A stretch of DNA of 64,000 bases from Chitinophaga tropicalis (lineage in GTDB: Bacteria; Bacteroidota; Bacteroidia; Chitinophagales; Chitinophagaceae), in the NCBI RefSeq assembly GCF_009758205.1, contig NZ_WRXN01000001.1, forward strand, positions 1,116,001 through 1,180,000. Reading direction: 5' to 3'. Under the pieces are notes generated by a model. It made no database searches and was not told where the DNA came from. It saw only the letters and a list, made by a program, of their open reading frames with translations. The translations under genes were made by a program, and so were the position numbers. Position 1 is the stretch's first letter, and every line of letters begins with the position of its first letter. Below, piece after piece: positions 18,954 through 27,729 of the stretch.

Positions 18954-19637
18954 TTACATCTCGAACTTATATCCTACGCCTTTTACGGTGGTGATAAGGT
19001 CTATACCTATTTTCTGGCGTATTTTCCGGATATGAACGTCAATGGTACGGTCGCCCACAATTACTTCTGTACCCCATACCTGGTTAAGGATCTCGTTGCG
19101 CAGGAATACGCGGCCGGGTTTGGATGCCAGCAGCTGCAGCAGTTCAAATTCCTTTTTAGCCAGTATGATTTCCTGGCCTTTATATGTTACGGTGAATTTT
19201 TCACGGTCTATGATCAGATCGCCCAGTTGTACCTGCATATCTTCCGGTTTGTGCAGGCGGCGGAAGAGGGCATTGATTCGGCTTACCAGTAATTTAGGTT
19301 TAATGGGTTTGGCGATGTAGTCGTCAGCGCCCATATTTAATCCGTCAATTTCTGATTTTTCATCATTGAGCGCTGTGAGGAAAAGCACCATGGTATCTTT
19401 AAACTCGGGGATCTTCCTGATCTCCCGGCAGGTGTCGATACCGTTCTTATTGGGCATCATAATATCCAGCATGATGAGATCGGGGCGGAAAACTTTAGCT
19501 TTCTGCACAGCTTCATTGCCATCTTTGGCTGTGACAGTATCATAGCCGGCTGATTTGAGATTGTAGCTGATAATTTCCAGAATGTCAATTTCATCATCTA
19601 CCACAAGGACCTTTCCTGCTACCGCTTGGTCTATCAT
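18954..19637 (-). CDS. OmpR/PhoB-family response regulator
   Basis: 227 residues. Receiver domain with the acidic pocket DDE (residues 15-17), the phosphorylation Asp in LIMLDIMMP (near 58) and Lys in AKPIKPK (near 111); C-terminal winged helix with KEFELLQLL, WGTEVIVGDRTIDVHIRKIRQKIG and TVKGVGYKFEM. It binds DNA as an activator or repressor when phosphorylated, presumably by the kinase encoded just downstream. Promoter element TAATTTTG lies 25 bases upstream and an AT-rich inverted repeat further up, suggesting autoregulation. Confidence 0.95.
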   Translation of the reverse strand: MIDQAVAGKVLVVDDEIDILEIISYNLKSAGYDTVTAKDGNEAVQKAKVFRPDLIMLDIMMPNKNGIDTCREIRKIPEFKDTMVLFLTALNDEKSEIDGLNMGADDYIAKPIKPKLLVSRINALFRRLHKPEDMQVQLGDLIIDREKFTVTYKGQEIILAKKEFELLQLLASKPGRVFLRNEILNQVWGTEVIVGDRTIDVHIRKIRQKIGIDLITTVKGVGYKFEM

Positions 19638-19661
19638 ATACTTTGACTTTTAAAGACGGCA

Positions 19662-19669
19662 CAAAATTA
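19662..19669 (-). promoter_or_regulatory. -7 promoter element TAATTTTG for response regulator
   Basis: Exact TAnnTTTG match on the minus strand, 24 bases upstream of the response regulator start. Confidence 0.6.
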
Positions 19670-19695
19670 TATCGCCGTCTCCGCTATTAATGGAA

Positions 19696-19720
19696 AATTA
19701 ACATTATCTAATTGTTAATT
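19696..19720. promoter_or_regulatory. inverted repeat AATTAACA-N9-TGTTAATT
   Basis: A perfect 8-bp inverted repeat lies 27-51 bp upstream of the -7 element of the response regulator gene, in position for an activator or autoregulatory site. Its TGTTAA half-site also occurs in the porin promoter. Confidence 0.4.
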
Positions 19721-19760
19721 CGGTCGTTCTGCAAAACATTGGCAGGGATAAAGAAGATAC

Positions 19761-19804
19761 AAAAGCATTGAGAGTGAATGTGTTTACTGAAAATGCTCTC
19801 AATG
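19761..19804 (-). terminator. terminator downstream of DUF1003 gene
   Basis: A 9-bp perfect stem CATTGAGAG/CTCTCAATG with a 21-nt loop; on the minus strand it is followed by CTTTT. It lies between the DUF1003 gene and the response regulator. Confidence 0.55.
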
Positions 19805-19862
19805 GGTTAAAACTGCATCACACATGGCAAAATTACGGCTTTTTTGGCAGGGAACGTTCAGT

Positions 19863-20612
19863 TTATGAGGTCTCGCCTTTATTTGTACTGGTATGATTAT
19901 GATTGTTTCCGGCTAATTTCTTTAGTGCTTTTGACAGTTCTTCCAGCATTTCCAGCTGGGTTTGCTGCATTTCCATCATATCCTGCTGCTGATGAATGAG
20001 GAGATGGTCTATTTTTTCATGTAAGATCCTGACTTCCAGCTCAGATTTGAGGTTGATCATATAGTCGTTCTTAGCTCTTATCCTGTCTTTTTCCTCCTGG
20101 CGGTTCTGGCTCATCATGATAACAGGCGCCTGGAGCGCGGCAAGGCAGGACAATATGAGATTGAGCAGGATAAAGGGGTAAGGATCGAAGCCCTTGTTGG
20201 CCAGGATATAGATGTTAGCTGCCATCCAGAGCAGGATGAATACCAGGAAAGAGATAATGAAGGTCCAGCTGCCGCCGAAGGTAGCTATTTTATCTGCTAT
20301 GCGTTGACCGGCCGAAAGCGGTGTGCCGTCATCTCCATCTTCCAGTTTGTCTGTAAGTGTCTGATGGTCACGCAGTTTCTCCATCACTGTTTTCTCCATT
20401 TCTGTTAGTTCGCCTATCTCTTTGGCAAAAAGATGTTCAAAGTACTTCTGGCGGAAGGCGTTCAGTTCTGCGTCTGCAATATGGGATTTAGCGCCCAGGT
20501 GCGGATGTTCCCTGCGAATGGTGTCCAGCAGTGGTTTCCGGAGAGTGCGGCAGGATACTTTCTCTGAAGCGGGGTATTCCTTGCCGGACAGATCACTGAT
20601 AAATGTCTGCAT
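19863..20612 (-). CDS. DUF1003 membrane protein
   Basis: 249 residues. The N-terminal ~110 residues are soluble and charged, with a CxxxR motif (SCRTLRK) near residue 21. Two transmembrane helices follow at ~118-138 (SWTFIISFLVFILLWMAA) and ~146-168 (FDPYPFILLNLILSCLAALQAP), the core of DUF1003, containing the family hallmark PFILLN and APVIMMSQNRQ. The C-terminal ~70 residues form a probable coiled coil rich in Gln, Glu and Leu. Function of the family is unknown. It is transcribed alone, with a terminator after it, and diverges from the gene at 20737. Confidence 0.88.
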   Translation of the reverse strand: MQTFISDLSGKEYPASEKVSCRTLRKPLLDTIRREHPHLGAKSHIADAELNAFRQKYFEHLFAKEIGELTEMEKTVMEKLRDHQTLTDKLEDGDDGTPLSAGQRIADKIATFGGSWTFIISFLVFILLWMAANIYILANKGFDPYPFILLNLILSCLAALQAPVIMMSQNRQEEKDRIRAKNDYMINLKSELEVRILHEKIDHLLIHQQQDMMEMQQTQLEMLEELSKALKKLAGNNHNHTSTNKGETS

Positions 20613-20686
20613 AAAATAAGAGAGTGATTTGATGTTATAAAAGTAACGCTTCTGGTCCCAAATGCGGTGCTGTTGTATTTTGGTAG

Positions 20687-20694
20687 TAAATTTG
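20687..20694 (+). promoter_or_regulatory. -7 promoter element TAAATTTG
   Basis: Exact TAnnTTTG match, 42 bases upstream of the start of the secreted clan CD-like protein gene. Confidence 0.5.
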
Positions 20695-20736
20695 CTATAC
20701 TGGCTTTATAAGTAATAGTAAAGCACATTTACATTA

Positions 20737-22938
20737 ATGAAAAAATTTATAACTATTTTATTGTGGGCTGTTCTGGTGAGCGGCCTGACCCATGCGCAAA
20801 CAGCACAGAAAATAGATATACCTATCGGACGTATTGGTTTCCATGACAACATTGACAAAGAGCAGGCAGCAGCACTGAAATTTGATGGTAAGGCAGATAA
20901 CCTGGTGAAGGTATCTGACGATGAAACCATTAACCTGCAGGTAACAGATGCACTCATTAAACAGGTGGATGATATGCAGAACCAAATAGAGCTGGATTCT
21001 ACGCTGGACCATCGCCTGAAAATAAAATACCTCTCTGCTCTTTATGTTATGATCCATGATTATAATGTAAAGCGCAGCTACCGTAAAATAGATCCGGAAG
21101 AAGCGCCTGTTATTGTAAAAGCTTTCAGGAACATGATGAAGGCAGACATTAAAGGAGAAAGTATCCTGCCTTATGTGCAGGACGTTTCTTTTGATGCAGG
21201 AGAAAAACTGATCCAGCCTTTCAGTTCCAATCCCGGTTATAAAGACGCCAAGGGCGTACTGTTTGCCAAATATGCTTTCAATCACCTGGAAACGGTGATG
21301 ACTGAGATAGGTAATTACCTGGAATACCCGGTTACCGATTCGGTAATAGCCGCGGTAGCAAAGAAGTATCCTAACCAGGTGCTGACCTATGCTACTTCCT
21401 ACACTCCGGTAGCTACTGCTATTAAACGCAACCAGGACCCTATTGTACAGCAGATCGTTCAGATAGGCAATTCAGGTCAGTCTACCCTGATACTGCCTTT
21501 TATTGACGAACTGATGGCCGGTACAACTACGGTAGAGAAGCTGAGCGCTATTGTAAACAATGACGACCAGTACTTCCGCCAGATGGTGAAAAGCGCTATA
21601 ACTCTGCAGCACCGCAGGAACAATGGAGAGAATATCATTGGTCTGAAAGCCATGATGGAGAATATGCAGGCAAAATCACTCAGATATATCCGCGAGGTGA
21701 ATGACCTGCATGAGGAGCCGGCGCCTGTACGTTTCCGAGTGGTAAAGGATTTTGCACCGGAGGAGCTGTATTACCTGATCGTAAACGGGCAGGAAGAATT
21801 ATATACTTCCAGTTATACCAATCATAACAATGCAGGCCTGTATGACCAGATGATGGCGCGGATGAAGCCACCCCGCGGGGATAGCCTGCTGATGCTGGTG
21901 GAGTTTGACAGGTTCAAGAAATTCATTGCTATGGCGGCTGGTTTCAATACCCTGGACAACTTCCTGAAATCTATGGCGCCGGAAAATGCCAACTACCTGA
22001 TGAAGAAGTATGTGAGCAGCCTGGAGAAAACGGAAGACCTGGAAGATGCAGTAGATGTGGCCAACTCTTTTGGCAGTATACGTGATCCTAAACTGCTGGC
22101 TTTCCTGAGAGAAGAAGTAAGGAAGAACTATGCGTTCGTATCCCGTAAGAAAGAGAAGAGGGGTACGGTTATCTATGAATTGCTGGGAAGTCTCTTTGAT
22201 ACTGAAACTTCAGACAAAGGTTCTGATTCTGCCAAGGCAACTGATATGGCTGCCAAGTTCCAGCTGCCTCCTATCAATTTTGTTGAGTTCAATACTTTGG
22301 TGAGCGATAGCGGAATGATCTATCAGCAGGTGTTCTTCTATGGTGATAAGGACGGTCATGATTCTTATGTAAGTTTTATGGGGAATTTCCCGGCAGGTGA
22401 ATGGAAGGTGACAAAGAACAAGTACTGGACAACCATCACTTCACTGAAAGGCAAGCCTATTACTATTTTTGCCAACTTGCCGCTGGAAGAGCCGGAAGAT
22501 AAGACCGCTATTCAGAAGCTGAGTGAATATTTGGATGAAAATGATATTCATCCTACCGTGTTCATTCACAGGGGGCATAGCTATCACGTGAACACTACGC
22601 TGGATAACCTGCAGAGCTCTGCCAAGATAGTAGTGCTGGGATCCTGTGGTGGTTATCATAACCTGGCAATTGTGCTGCAGAAATCGCCCGAGGCGCATAT
22701 CATTTCTTCGAAGCAGGTAGGTACCCGTTTTGTGAATGAGCCGATTATCCGTACGCTGGATGAGACTATCCGGAGCGGGAAGAATGTTGATTGGGTGCAG
22801 ATGTGGGCGGCTTTAGGGAAGAAGTTTGCAGGGGATGCGCGTAACAGGGAGCTGTTCAGTGATTATGTGCCGCCGCATAAGAACCTGGGCGCTATATTTA
22901 TCAAAGCATACAAACAGATCATGAAAGAGGATAAATAA
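20737..22938 (+). CDS. secreted protein of unknown family with clan CD-like C-terminus
   Basis: 733 residues with a signal peptide (KKFITILLWAVLVSGLTHA, cleavage near 20). Residues ~20-500 are helical and match no family I recognise. The last ~200 residues form an alpha/beta unit: FFYGDKDGHDSYVSFM, ITIFANLPLEEP, then TVFIHRGHSYHV (His 611 and His 614) and, about 20 residues on, AKIVVLGSCGGYHN (Cys 637), followed by HIISSKQVGTRFVNEP. A His block ending a strand and a Cys ending the next strand is the layout of clan CD peptidases (caspase, gingipain, CHAT). Predicted but untested; it may equally be an inactive fold. Followed by a strong terminator; no obvious partner except the ABC exporter downstream. 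Confidence 0.72.
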   Translation: MKKFITILLWAVLVSGLTHAQTAQKIDIPIGRIGFHDNIDKEQAAALKFDGKADNLVKVSDDETINLQVTDALIKQVDDMQNQIELDSTLDHRLKIKYLSALYVMIHDYNVKRSYRKIDPEEAPVIVKAFRNMMKADIKGESILPYVQDVSFDAGEKLIQPFSSNPGYKDAKGVLFAKYAFNHLETVMTEIGNYLEYPVTDSVIAAVAKKYPNQVLTYATSYTPVATAIKRNQDPIVQQIVQIGNSGQSTLILPFIDELMAGTTTVEKLSAIVNNDDQYFRQMVKSAITLQHRRNNGENIIGLKAMMENMQAKSLRYIREVNDLHEEPAPVRFRVVKDFAPEELYYLIVNGQEELYTSSYTNHNNAGLYDQMMARMKPPRGDSLLMLVEFDRFKKFIAMAAGFNTLDNFLKSMAPENANYLMKKYVSSLEKTEDLEDAVDVANSFGSIRDPKLLAFLREEVRKNYAFVSRKKEKRGTVIYELLGSLFDTETSDKGSDSAKATDMAAKFQLPPINFVEFNTLVSDSGMIYQQVFFYGDKDGHDSYVSFMGNFPAGEWKVTKNKYWTTITSLKGKPITIFANLPLEEPEDKTAIQKLSEYLDENDIHPTVFIHRGHSYHVNTTLDNLQSSAKIVVLGSCGGYHNLAIVLQKSPEAHIISSKQVGTRFVNEPIIRTLDETIRSGKNVDWVQMWAALGKKFAGDARNRELFSDYVPPHKNLGAIFIKAYKQIMKEDK

Positions 22939-22958
22939 TTACTGTTTTCTTATCTTGA

Positions 22959-22993
22959 CAAAAACGCTTCTGCCTCAGGCAGAGGCGTTTTTG
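22959..22993 (+). terminator. intrinsic terminator, 16-bp stem
   Basis: CAAAAACGCTTCTGCC / GGCAGAGGCGTTTTTG around loop TCA (one wobble). A-run and T-run flank the GC core, so it could work in both directions. Separates the clan CD-like gene from the ABC exporter gene. Confidence 0.85.
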
Positions 22994-23024
22994 TTTTGAG
23001 CGGTTATCCACCCTAAAAAATCTA

Positions 23025-23032
23025 TACTTTTG
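23025..23032 (+). promoter_or_regulatory. -7 promoter element TACTTTTG, start-proximal
   Basis: Exact TAnnTTTG match only 4 bases before the GTG start of the ABC exporter gene, which would make the mRNA leaderless or nearly so. Confidence 0.45.
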
Positions 23033-23036
23033 TACC

Positions 23037-24800
23037 GTGGAAAATTCAGCGGTCAAAAAGGTTTTTGATATTAGCTTATTAAGGAGGATATTCACTTTTG
23101 CAGTTCCATACAGGCGCTCTTTTTACCTATCCATGTTCCTCACGGTATTACTCGCTGTAATATCTCCCATGAGGCCTTACCTGATACAGCTAACTGTAGA
23201 TAAATATATTGCCGGTCAGTTCTTGCAGATGCTGATCACGATCACTATTATCCAGATATTGTTATTGTTACTGGAAACGGTGATGCGTTTCTATTTCTCT
23301 TATCTCACCAACTGGCTGGGGCAATCTGTTGTAAAGGACCTGCGTGTTACCGTTTACCGGAAGATCATCCATCTGAACCTGTCTTTCTTTGACAGAACGC
23401 CTATTGGTACGCTTACTACCCGTACTATTAATGACATTGAAGCTATCAACGACGTATTTTCTGAAGGTCTTATTTCTATCATAGCAGATATGCTGATGAT
23501 CATGGCTATACTGGTGGTGATGTTTATGGAAGACTGGCGGCTGACATTGATAAGTTTGTCGCCCTTCCCGGTGCTGATCGTTGCCACCTATATCTTCAAG
23601 GAAAGCGTCAACAAATCTTTTTACCGGGTGAGGAATGCGGTATCTGCCCTGAATGCTTTTGTGCAGGAGCACCTGACCGGGGTGGCTATTGTACAGGCGT
23701 TCTCTGCAGAAAAGAGGGAGTACGCCCGGTTTAAGAATATCAACAAAGAACATCGTTCCGCCAACATCGACGCTATATTCGCTTATTCCGTCTTTTTCCC
23801 GGTGGTGGAGATCATACTGGCTATTTCCCTGGGGCTGATGGTATGGTGGGGGGCTAATAAGGTGCTGAACTACGAGGTAACGGAGGGGGTGATGATTGCT
23901 TTTATCATGTATCTGAACATGTTATTCCGGCCGCTGCGTATGCTGGCCGATAAGTTTAACACTCTGCAGATGGGGATGGTGGCCAGTGAAAGGGTGTTCA
24001 GGATACTGGACAGTGATGATCATATAGCTGACCAGGGTACAAAGGATGCCCGGGCTATAAAAGGAGCTATTTCGTTTGACCATGTATATTTTGCCTATAA
24101 GGATGCCGAATATGTGTTGAAAGACATTGATTTCCAGGCTAAGCAGGGGGAAACGATCGCTATTGTGGGGCATACCGGCTCGGGTAAGACCACCATTATC
24201 AGTATCCTGAACCGTTTGTATGAGATACAGAAGGGCCGTATACTTATAGATGAGGTTGATATCAGGGATTATTCCCTGCCGGCTCTGAGGAGCAGGATAG
24301 GGGTGGTGCTGCAGGACGTATTCCTGTTTGCCGGTTCTGTGTATGAGAATATTACGCTTCGTAACGCTAACATAAGCAGGGAGGAAGTAGAGAAGGCTGC
24401 CCGTCTGATTGGCCTGCATGATTTCATTATGCAGTTGCCGGGGGGCTATGATTACCAGGTAATGGAAAGGGGCAGTACTTTGTCTCTCGGGCAGCGGCAG
24501 CTTATTTCCTTTGTAAGGGCGTTGCTGTATAACCCGGCTATCCTGATCCTGGACGAGGCCACTTCTTCTGTAGATACTGAGTCTGAAATGCTTATACAAA
24601 ATGCCATTGACAAGCTGATCTCAGACCGTACTTCCATTGTGATTGCCCACAGGCTGTCTACCATCAGTAAGGCAGACCGGATCATTGTGCTGGACAAGGG
24701 AGAGATCCGGGAAATGGGAACCCATGAGGAGCTCCTGAAACAGGAGGGTTTTTATTACAAACTGCATAGTATGCAGTTTAAGCAAACGGGAGTGGCATAG
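23037..24800 (+). CDS. ABC exporter, fused permease-ATPase (MsbA/MDR type)
   Basis: 587 residues from GTG 23037; the next in-frame ATG lies inside the first transmembrane helix, so the GTG is preferred. Six transmembrane helices in residues ~20-310, then the nucleotide-binding domain: Walker A GHTGSGKTT (near 382), Q-loop LQDVFLF, signature LSLGQRQ (near 482), Walker B LILDEATSSVD, and H-loop AHRLSTI. It acts as a homodimer or heterodimer exporting lipids, peptides or drugs across the inner membrane; the substrate cannot be told. It is a single-gene unit between two terminators/promoters. Confidence 0.93.
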   Translation: MENSAVKKVFDISLLRRIFTFAVPYRRSFYLSMFLTVLLAVISPMRPYLIQLTVDKYIAGQFLQMLITITIIQILLLLLETVMRFYFSYLTNWLGQSVVKDLRVTVYRKIIHLNLSFFDRTPIGTLTTRTINDIEAINDVFSEGLISIIADMLMIMAILVVMFMEDWRLTLISLSPFPVLIVATYIFKESVNKSFYRVRNAVSALNAFVQEHLTGVAIVQAFSAEKREYARFKNINKEHRSANIDAIFAYSVFFPVVEIILAISLGLMVWWGANKVLNYEVTEGVMIAFIMYLNMLFRPLRMLADKFNTLQMGMVASERVFRILDSDDHIADQGTKDARAIKGAISFDHVYFAYKDAEYVLKDIDFQAKQGETIAIVGHTGSGKTTIISILNRLYEIQKGRILIDEVDIRDYSLPALRSRIGVVLQDVFLFAGSVYENITLRNANISREEVEKAARLIGLHDFIMQLPGGYDYQVMERGSTLSLGQRQLISFVRALLYNPAILILDEATSSVDTESEMLIQNAIDKLISDRTSIVIAHRLSTISKADRIIVLDKGEIREMGTHEELLKQEGFYYKLHSMQFKQTGVA

Positions 24801-24905
24801 GCCCTGTATTCTGACATAAATCATTATCATTTAAGGAAATATCAGTATATGACTGATACTGGGCAGATTTTTCCGGATCGCCTGCCTTTTTGATAATAAA
24901 ACTAC

Positions 24906-24913
24906 TATCTTTG
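24906..24913 (+). promoter_or_regulatory. -7 promoter element TATCTTTG of atp operon
   Basis: Exact TAnnTTTG match. Predicted transcription start is near 24920, which rules out a start codon at 24890 for atpB and favours GTG 24932. A TTG at 24890-24892 lies upstream but closer than usual for a -33 element. Confidence 0.6.
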
Positions 24914-24931
24914 CGCAAAATTTCAGACGCG

Positions 24932-26092
24932 GTGATTTCCTTCAATCTGTTCAAACATAGACTGGTAGCCCTTATTGCTGTACTCAGCATAAGTGGTTTT
25001 TCTTCCTTTGCAAACCCGCATGAATCCCAGCATGAGGAGAAACATGAGGAAAAAAAGGGTTTTAATGCCAAAGAGGTTATCCTTGGTCACGTGAAAGATG
25101 CGCATGACTGGCATTTACTGGATATTGCAGGTACCCCTGTTACTATCCCTTTACCTGTTATTGTGTATGAAGAGGGAAAAGGCGTAACCTCGTTCTCTTC
25201 CTCTAATTTCCATCACGGGCATGCGTCTTATGCGGGATACCGTCTTGTAAATGAGCACTATCTGCATGAGAAGGGGCTGAACCCTGCTGAATATACTGAT
25301 GGTAAGATCATTGCAGTGGATGCAAATGATATGCCTACCGGTGCAAAGATCTACGATCTGTCTATCACCAAGAACATCACTTCCATGATCATTGCGGCTA
25401 TTCTGCTGATCTGGATCATGTTAAGCGTAGCCAAGGCCTATACTACCAGGGGCTCCAAGAAAGCGCCTAAAGGTTTCCAGAGCCTTCTGGAGCCTGTGAT
25501 CATCTTTATCCGTGACGAGGTAGTAAAGCCGAACATTCCGGGTGTGGCTGCAGAGCGTTACACTCCCTTTATCCTGACTATCTTTTTCTTTATACTGATT
25601 AACAACCTGTTAGGCCTGGTTCCGGGTTCTGCTAACGTAACCGGTAATATTGCTGTTACAGCTGCGCTGGCCCTGATCAGTTTCCTGTCTACCATGTTTG
25701 CTTCCAACAAGCATTTCTGGGCGCATACGCTGAACCCTCCTGTTCCGGGATGGGTAAAGCCGATCCTGGTACCGGTTGAGATCATTGGTATCTTCACCAA
25801 GCCTGTATCCCTGATGATCCGACTTTTTGCCAATATCCTGGCGGGTCACATTATCATCCTGAGTATCATTTCCCTGGTGTTTATTTTTGGTTCCCTGAAC
25901 AGTGGCGCCGGTTATGGTTTCCTGCCAATCACAGTACTGTTTAACATTGTGATGATGATGCTGGAGTTGCTGGTGGCCTTTATCCAGGCGTTCATCTTTG
26001 CTAACCTGACTGCTGTGTTTATTGGCCAGGCTATGGAAGTAGCGCATGATGATCATCATGACCATCATGGGGATGACCACAAACATCATTAA
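24932..26092 (+). CDS. atpB: F0F1 ATP synthase subunit a
   Basis: 386 residues from GTG 24932; a TTG at 24890 lies within the promoter. The N-terminus looks like a signal peptide (HRLVALIAVLSISGFSSFANP), followed by a His/Glu-rich periplasmic stretch, as in many Bacteroidota AtpB proteins. Transmembrane helices begin near residue 155. The proton-channel helix holds the essential Arg in TKPVSLMIRLFANILAGHIII, and the last helix contains ELLVAFIQAFIFANLTAVFIG. The final 15 residues contain eight His (HDDHHDHHGDDHKHH), an unusual tail. Subunit a forms the two proton half-channels against the c-ring. First gene of atpB-E-F-H-A. Confidence 0.96.
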   Translation: MISFNLFKHRLVALIAVLSISGFSSFANPHESQHEEKHEEKKGFNAKEVILGHVKDAHDWHLLDIAGTPVTIPLPVIVYEEGKGVTSFSSSNFHHGHASYAGYRLVNEHYLHEKGLNPAEYTDGKIIAVDANDMPTGAKIYDLSITKNITSMIIAAILLIWIMLSVAKAYTTRGSKKAPKGFQSLLEPVIIFIRDEVVKPNIPGVAAERYTPFILTIFFFILINNLLGLVPGSANVTGNIAVTAALALISFLSTMFASNKHFWAHTLNPPVPGWVKPILVPVEIIGIFTKPVSLMIRLFANILAGHIIILSIISLVFIFGSLNSGAGYGFLPITVLFNIVMMMLELLVAFIQAFIFANLTAVFIGQAMEVAHDDHHDHHGDDHKHH

Positions 26093-26099
26093 TAAGTGA

Positions 26100-26438
<339 letters not shown>

Positions 26439-26448
26439 GGCTAAACTT

Positions 26449-26487
26449 ATTACTGCATCCCGCGCACAGGGCAAAGGATGCAGTAAT
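26449..26487 (+). promoter_or_regulatory. atpE-atpF intercistronic hairpin
   Basis: ATTACTGCATCC and GGATGCAGTAAT form a perfect 12-bp stem around a 15-nt loop, 10 bases after the atpE stop. No strong U-tract follows (GCTTTAAAAG), so it is more likely an mRNA stability or partial termination element raising atpE output relative to downstream genes. Confidence 0.65.
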
Positions 26488-26553
26488 GCTTTAAAAGAAT
26501 GTGTACACGGATTTGCTATTAATTACTTGCGAACCAAATAAATCTTTATAATC

Positions 26554-27048
26554 ATGGATCTGTTACAGCCAGCGTTAGGCTTGTTTACCATCTCATTACT
26601 CATCTTCATTCTCGTTTTCATTATCCTGAAAAAGTTTGCATGGAAGCCCATTCTTTCTACCCTGAAAGAAAGGGAAACTTCTATTGCTGATTCAATTGCT
26701 GCTGCTGAAAGGGTAAAAGAAGAAATGGCCCAGATGAAAGCAGAACATGAACACGTACTGGCAGAAGCCAAAGCTGAGAGAAGCAAGATCCTGAAGGAAG
26801 CGAAAGAGGCGAAAGATCATATTATCAGCGAGGCTAAAGCTCAGGCTCAGGCAGAAGCTAAAAAGATCATCAACGAAGCATATACTGCTATTGATAATCA
26901 GAAGATGGCTGCTCTTACAGACGTTAAGAACCAGGTAGGTAAACTGGTGATCGAAGTAGCTGAAAAGGTACTGCGTAAAGAACTGTCTGATAAAACTGCA
27001 CAGGAAAGCCATATCAAAGGCCTGGCAGAAGAAATCAAATTAAACTAA
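26554..27048 (+). CDS. atpF: F0F1 ATP synthase subunit b
   Basis: 164 residues: one N-terminal transmembrane helix (residues ~8-26, GLFTISLLIFILVFIILKKFAW) followed by KPILSTLKERE and a long, charged Ala/Glu/Lys-rich coiled coil (EAKAERSKILKEAKEAKDH). Two copies form the peripheral stalk that holds F1 against F0. Length and layout are standard. The only b-type gene in the operon. Confidence 0.96.
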   Translation: MDLLQPALGLFTISLLIFILVFIILKKFAWKPILSTLKERETSIADSIAAAERVKEEMAQMKAEHEHVLAEAKAERSKILKEAKEAKDHIISEAKAQAQAEAKKIINEAYTAIDNQKMAALTDVKNQVGKLVIEVAEKVLRKELSDKTAQESHIKGLAEEIKLN

Positions 27049-27082
27049 GATAAGGCTTAAGGATAGCCAAAAGATATAAAAT

Positions 27083-27643
27083 ATGCAGAATCCCCGTTTA
27101 GCAAGCCGGTATGCAAAATCTCTGGTAGATCTGTCCTCCGAAAAAGGACAGCTGGAAGCTGTACAGGCAGATATGCTTTTTGTGCAACAACTTTCCAAAA
27201 CCAATCCTGATGTGGTGGCGCTGTTGAAGAGCCCTATCATCAAGCCTGAAAAGAAGCAGCAGATCCTGGCTGCTATCCTGGAAGGAAGGGTGAATGCGCT
27301 CACTGCCGCTTTCGTGAAGCTGCTGGTAAGCAAAGGAAGGGAAAGTAACCTGCCGGAGATAGCAGTAGAATTCCTGAAACAGTACAACGTAATTAAGAAT
27401 ATCACCAAAGTGAAGATCACTACGGCTGTTCCGATGGATGCGGCTACCCTGGAAGTGATCAAAAAGAAAGTTCAGGCCGGCTCAGCAAAGCAGGTGGAGC
27501 TGGAAACAGCGGTAAACGCTGAACTGATAGGTGGTTTTGTACTGGAAACGGAAGACAAACTGTTTGACGCTTCCATTCTGCGCGACCTGAAAGATATCAG
27601 GAAACAATTTACAGAGAACATTTTCGTTCCTGCAATCAGATAA
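27083..27643 (+). CDS. atpH: F0F1 ATP synthase subunit delta
   Basis: 186 residues. N-terminal helical domain begins MQNPRLASRYAKSLVDLS, the usual OSCP/delta opening; the C-terminal part has VKITTAVPMDAATLEVIKKK and ELIGGFVLETEDKLFDASI, typical of the family end. It connects the b dimer to the top of the alpha3beta3 head. 34 bases after atpF. Confidence 0.96.
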   Translation: MQNPRLASRYAKSLVDLSSEKGQLEAVQADMLFVQQLSKTNPDVVALLKSPIIKPEKKQQILAAILEGRVNALTAAFVKLLVSKGRESNLPEIAVEFLKQYNVIKNITKVKITTAVPMDAATLEVIKKKVQAGSAKQVELETAVNAELIGGFVLETEDKLFDASILRDLKDIRKQFTENIFVPAIR

Positions 27644-27729
27644 ACAATTAACAGCAGCCGCTGCGTACACGCAAAGCTGTTGTCGTTATATTCATTCTTT
27701 TTAACGACTCTTACAAAAAGTTATACATT

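Noticed and set aside
24890..24931. TTG start for atpB
   Set aside because: The frame before GTG 24932 includes the TATCTTTG promoter element, so it would not be in the mRNA.
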